Part shown: positions 61,748-64,000 of the stretch, one piece after another
How the letters are laid out: each line of letters begins with the position of its first letter
Numbering within the stretch: position 1 is the stretch's first letter
From: Ignavibacteriales bacterium
GTDB taxonomy: Bacteria > Bacteroidota > Ignavibacteria > Ignavibacteriales > Melioribacteraceae
DNA length: 64,000 nucleotides
Direction: 5' to 3'
NCBI GenBank assembly: GCA_026390795.1
Contig: JAPLFG010000005.1
Span: 224,200-288,199 of the forward strand
The notes under the pieces: generated by a model
The model's input: the letters and a program-made list of their open reading frames with translations, nothing else
Databases searched by the model: none
Told to the model about the DNA's origin: nothing
Translations under genes and position numbers: made by a program

Positions 61748-64000
61748 TTAATAGTCTAATCTGATGCCTAATCGAACCTGACGCATAGTGTTCCACAATC
61801 CATTACGAGCAATATTTAAGTTATAAATATCTACATATGTCTGACCGTCAGTGGCAAGACGCTGCTGTAAGGTTGTTGGATTACTTAAGTATCCGTCATC
61901 AGTATTAGTACCGGTTAATAAGTATACTTCAGTAGCATTCTTTGTATTCAATAAATTCAATACGGTAACATAAATTGTAGCTCTTAATTTATCGAATAGC
62001 GAGAAAGACTTATCAACTTTTAGATCAATATTGAAATAATCAGGCATTTGAGAAGATCCTAATGGCTCAATTGGAGTCCTGAATCTTGCATCTCCACTAT
62101 TATTTTGTGAAATACCAACCGATGCAGGATTTCCAATTGCTCTTGTAAATGGACGACCGGATTGATATGTCAAAAGTAAATTAATTCCAAAGTTATGAAG
62201 AACTGCTATACCATCATTATCTCCAAAACGGTAATCCAGATTAAGGTTAGATGTAAATGGTCTATCAAATTCAAGAGGAGAAATGTTCTTTGGTGTATAA
62301 GGTTGGCCTGCAATTACAGGTGCACCAACAATACCGCGGTTTGAACTTGGATATGAACCGGTTCCTTTTGCATCTTGGAATGACATACTGCCATTAAGTT
62401 GCAATCTTTGGAATCTTCTCATATTAATCGCAATTTCAACTCCCTTTGTTGTTGCAAAATCAACATTCGACCTTAAGTAATAAGTACCATAACCAGAAGC
62501 TAATAGAGGATCAACCTCAGTCATTTGGACTAAGTCTTTAATATCTTTATAATATGCTGTAATATCAAAAGACATAAAATCAGCAATCTGCTGAGAGAAT
62601 CCTAACTCATAATTAGTTGTTCTAGTTGGTCTAAGTCCAGGTCCTTTTTGTGTTGTAAAGAAGAAACCGGTGGTTAATTCATACGAATACCTATCAAAAC
62701 CAATATATGATTCATTCAAGTCAGGCTGTTGAACGAATTTTCCATATTGTGCATGGAATACAGTTTTATCCGTAACCGGAAAAGAAATACCAATACGTGG
62801 ACTTACTGCACTGAATGATGGAACTTTTTCCCAGCCAGCTGGAAGCAAATTTTGAGTTGCTTTTTCAATTGCAAGATCTGGTCTGGTTGGATCTACCATT
62901 TGTAAGTTATCAATGTCGATATAATCATATCTTAAACCGATATTTAAGATAATATCTTCATACTCAATTTTGTCCTGTAAGTAAGCCGATGCGAATACCG
63001 GTCTATGTGCTTCATGAAAAATATCATCGGTGCCGTCATATTTATTACCGGCATAATCGTAGCCATAAATATTTGCTCCGCCAGCTTTAAGAATATCGGC
63101 TTTAATTTGAGCATCGCTTAATTTATCTGGATTGTTAACAGGTAAACTATTGTTATAGAGACGTGTAGAAAGAGTAGAATATCCTACTGACCAGGTAGGG
63201 AAATAATTTCTGTATGTCCAGTTTTGGTAATCACCGCCTAATTTTATATTGTGGTATTTATTTGGCAGCCAGTTTAAAGCGCCTGCAAACGATAGTGAAT
63301 TAGTTTCATTTTTCTGATAAGTTGCATTAACAGCTCCAGTGCGGGCAAAATTCCAATCATAGATTGAGTATGCACGTGGTGCATAAAACTGACCGTAAGC
63401 ATTTCGAGCAATATCTTGAGGTGTTCTTGTCCATTTGTATCCAACATTTGCGTTTGCAACGCTATCGCCGTATGACCAGAAATTATCCAATAGGCTAGGA
63501 TCTTGTTCAGAATAGTCCGAGAAAACGAGACCCGCATTTAATTCATAGAACAAATTAGGACTAAGAACATGAGTCATTTTTACGTTGAAAGTTCCGTTAT
63601 GATTTTGATATTGACCTGGACGGTCATTATAAATATTGTAAGGACCGGTAGCATTATTATTGTTTTCATCAATGTAATAAGAACCGGATAATCTGAACAT
63701 GAGCGGCTTAAAATCTAAATTTAGAGTACCCGTAAATGTATAATATTTTCTCGCCGCTTTCGGCTGAGCGCCGTTATTAAAAACAAAATTAACAGTATCT
63801 CTCTGATTTGCCGGTATGTTTGGATTCCAAACATTGCCAAGATTAATAGCTGGTTGATCTACACCAACAGTGCTTCTGTTAAACTGATAATACACGTTTG
63901 CAAAGAATTTAATTCTCTGATCAAAAAGAGGACCACTAAGAGAAGCGCTGGTTTCGTCCTGACCATACCAGTAGGTTCCAAATGCGGTTTTCTGTCCGTC
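61748..64000 (-). CDS. TonB-dependent receptor (N-terminus beyond the window)
   Basis: The frame is open without a stop from the right edge, so the gene is cut; 750 residues of the barrel part are visible. Typical text: SASLSGPLFDQRIKFFANV, FASAYLQDKIEYEDIILNIGLRYDY, FGKFVQQPDL-like FVQQPDLNESY, GVEIAINMRR and the closing aromatic strand VRLGIRLDY. The plug domain and TonB box lie outside. It takes up a large substrate through the outer membrane; the substrate is unknown. It is 31 bp upstream of the T9SS cargo gene. Confidence 0.9.
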   Translation of the reverse strand, partial: DGQKTAFGTYWYGQDETSASLSGPLFDQRIKFFANVYYQFNRSTVGVDQPAINLGNVWNPNIPANQRDTVNFVFNNGAQPKAARKYYTFTGTLNLDFKPLMFRLSGSYYIDENNNNATGPYNIYNDRPGQYQNHNGTFNVKMTHVLSPNLFYELNAGLVFSDYSEQDPSLLDNFWSYGDSVANANVGYKWTRTPQDIARNAYGQFYAPRAYSIYDWNFARTGAVNATYQKNETNSLSFAGALNWLPNKYHNIKLGGDYQNWTYRNYFPTWSVGYSTLSTRLYNNSLPVNNPDKLSDAQIKADILKAGGANIYGYDYAGNKYDGTDDIFHEAHRPVFASAYLQDKIEYEDIILNIGLRYDYIDIDNLQMVDPTRPDLAIEKATQNLLPAGWEKVPSFSAVSPRIGISFPVTDKTVFHAQYGKFVQQPDLNESYIGFDRYSYELTTGFFFTTQKGPGLRPTRTTNYELGFSQQIADFMSFDITAYYKDIKDLVQMTEVDPLLASGYGTYYLRSNVDFATTKGVEIAINMRRFQRLQLNGSMSFQDAKGTGSYPSSNRGIVGAPVIAGQPYTPKNISPLEFDRPFTSNLNLDYRFGDNDGIAVLHNFGINLLLTYQSGRPFTRAIGNPASVGISQNNSGDARFRTPIEPLGSSQMPDYFNIDLKVDKSFSLFDKLRATIYVTVLNLLNTKNATEVYLLTGTNTDDGYLSNPTTLQQRLATDGQTYVDIYNLNIARNGLWNTMRQVRLGIRLDY

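Overview
The window looks like chromosomal DNA of a Gram-negative, AT-rich bacterium of the Ignavibacteria/Chlorobi side of the Bacteroidota-Chlorobi group. The case rests on several things seen together: a C-terminal type IX secretion (T9SS) sorting domain, a PorV/PorQ-type outer-membrane protein, a GWxTD-domain protein, a TonB-dependent receptor, LptF/LptG, diaminopimelate epimerase, and an F-type ATP synthase operon in which atpD and atpC do not follow atpG. The lineage is inferred from gene content; no rRNA gene is present. Non-ATG starts preceded by good ribosome-binding sites are common (TTG for argS, rsfS, accC and rpsP; GTG for an M20 peptidase, a TPR protein and a glycosyltransferase).

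Layout. 1-1.3 kb (+): tail of a membrane protein, a hemerythrin and a ComF-type phosphoribosyltransferase. 1.3-16.8 kb (mostly -): housekeeping genes (argS, rsfS, LytR_C protein, RidA, phoH, LysM protein and small lipoprotein, radC, guaA, gcvH, accC-accB, efp, TPR, PHP hydrolase, dapF), with mazG on +. 17.0-20.4 kb (+): a NYN protein, then an NRAMP-like transporter, a separate MgtE_N/CBS regulatory protein and a 37-aa membrane peptide in one apparent operon. 20.4-26.3 kb (-): a 58-aa protein, a BtpA-like barrel, a GIY-YIG ORF beside the tmRNA gene, corrinoid adenosyltransferase/YgfZ, a lipoprotein and an M20 peptidase. 26.5-29 kb (+): lptF-lptG. 29-37.2 kb (-): an envelope/signalling cluster (secreted protein, FecR protein, large outer-membrane protein, CHASE2 adenylate cyclase), then DUF3467 and TPR genes. 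37.4-42.2 kb (+): adenosine deaminase, a 112-aa unknown, urocanate hydratase, a complete IS200-like element with hairpin ends, and a D-2-hydroxyacid dehydrogenase. 42.2-64 kb (all -): the ribosome/SRP operon (ffh-rpsP-khpA-rimM-trmD-rplS), the ATP synthase operon led by an M23 peptidase, a bactofilin and AtpZ/AtpI, LPS/lipid A enzymes with a GWxTD protein, and a TonB receptor - T9SS cargo - PorV trio running off the right edge.

The best candidates for less-described biology are the NRAMP + MgtE-cytoplasmic-domain + micropeptide operon (the metal-site residues of the transporter are non-canonical), the CHASE2 cyclase/FecR/outer-membrane cluster with a class IIIb type cyclase, the IS200-like element with paired hairpins whose loops are complementary between the two ends, and the GIY-YIG ORF with a nested-hairpin spacer directly behind tmRNA. 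No CRISPR array, prophage, restriction system or toxin-antitoxin system was recognised.
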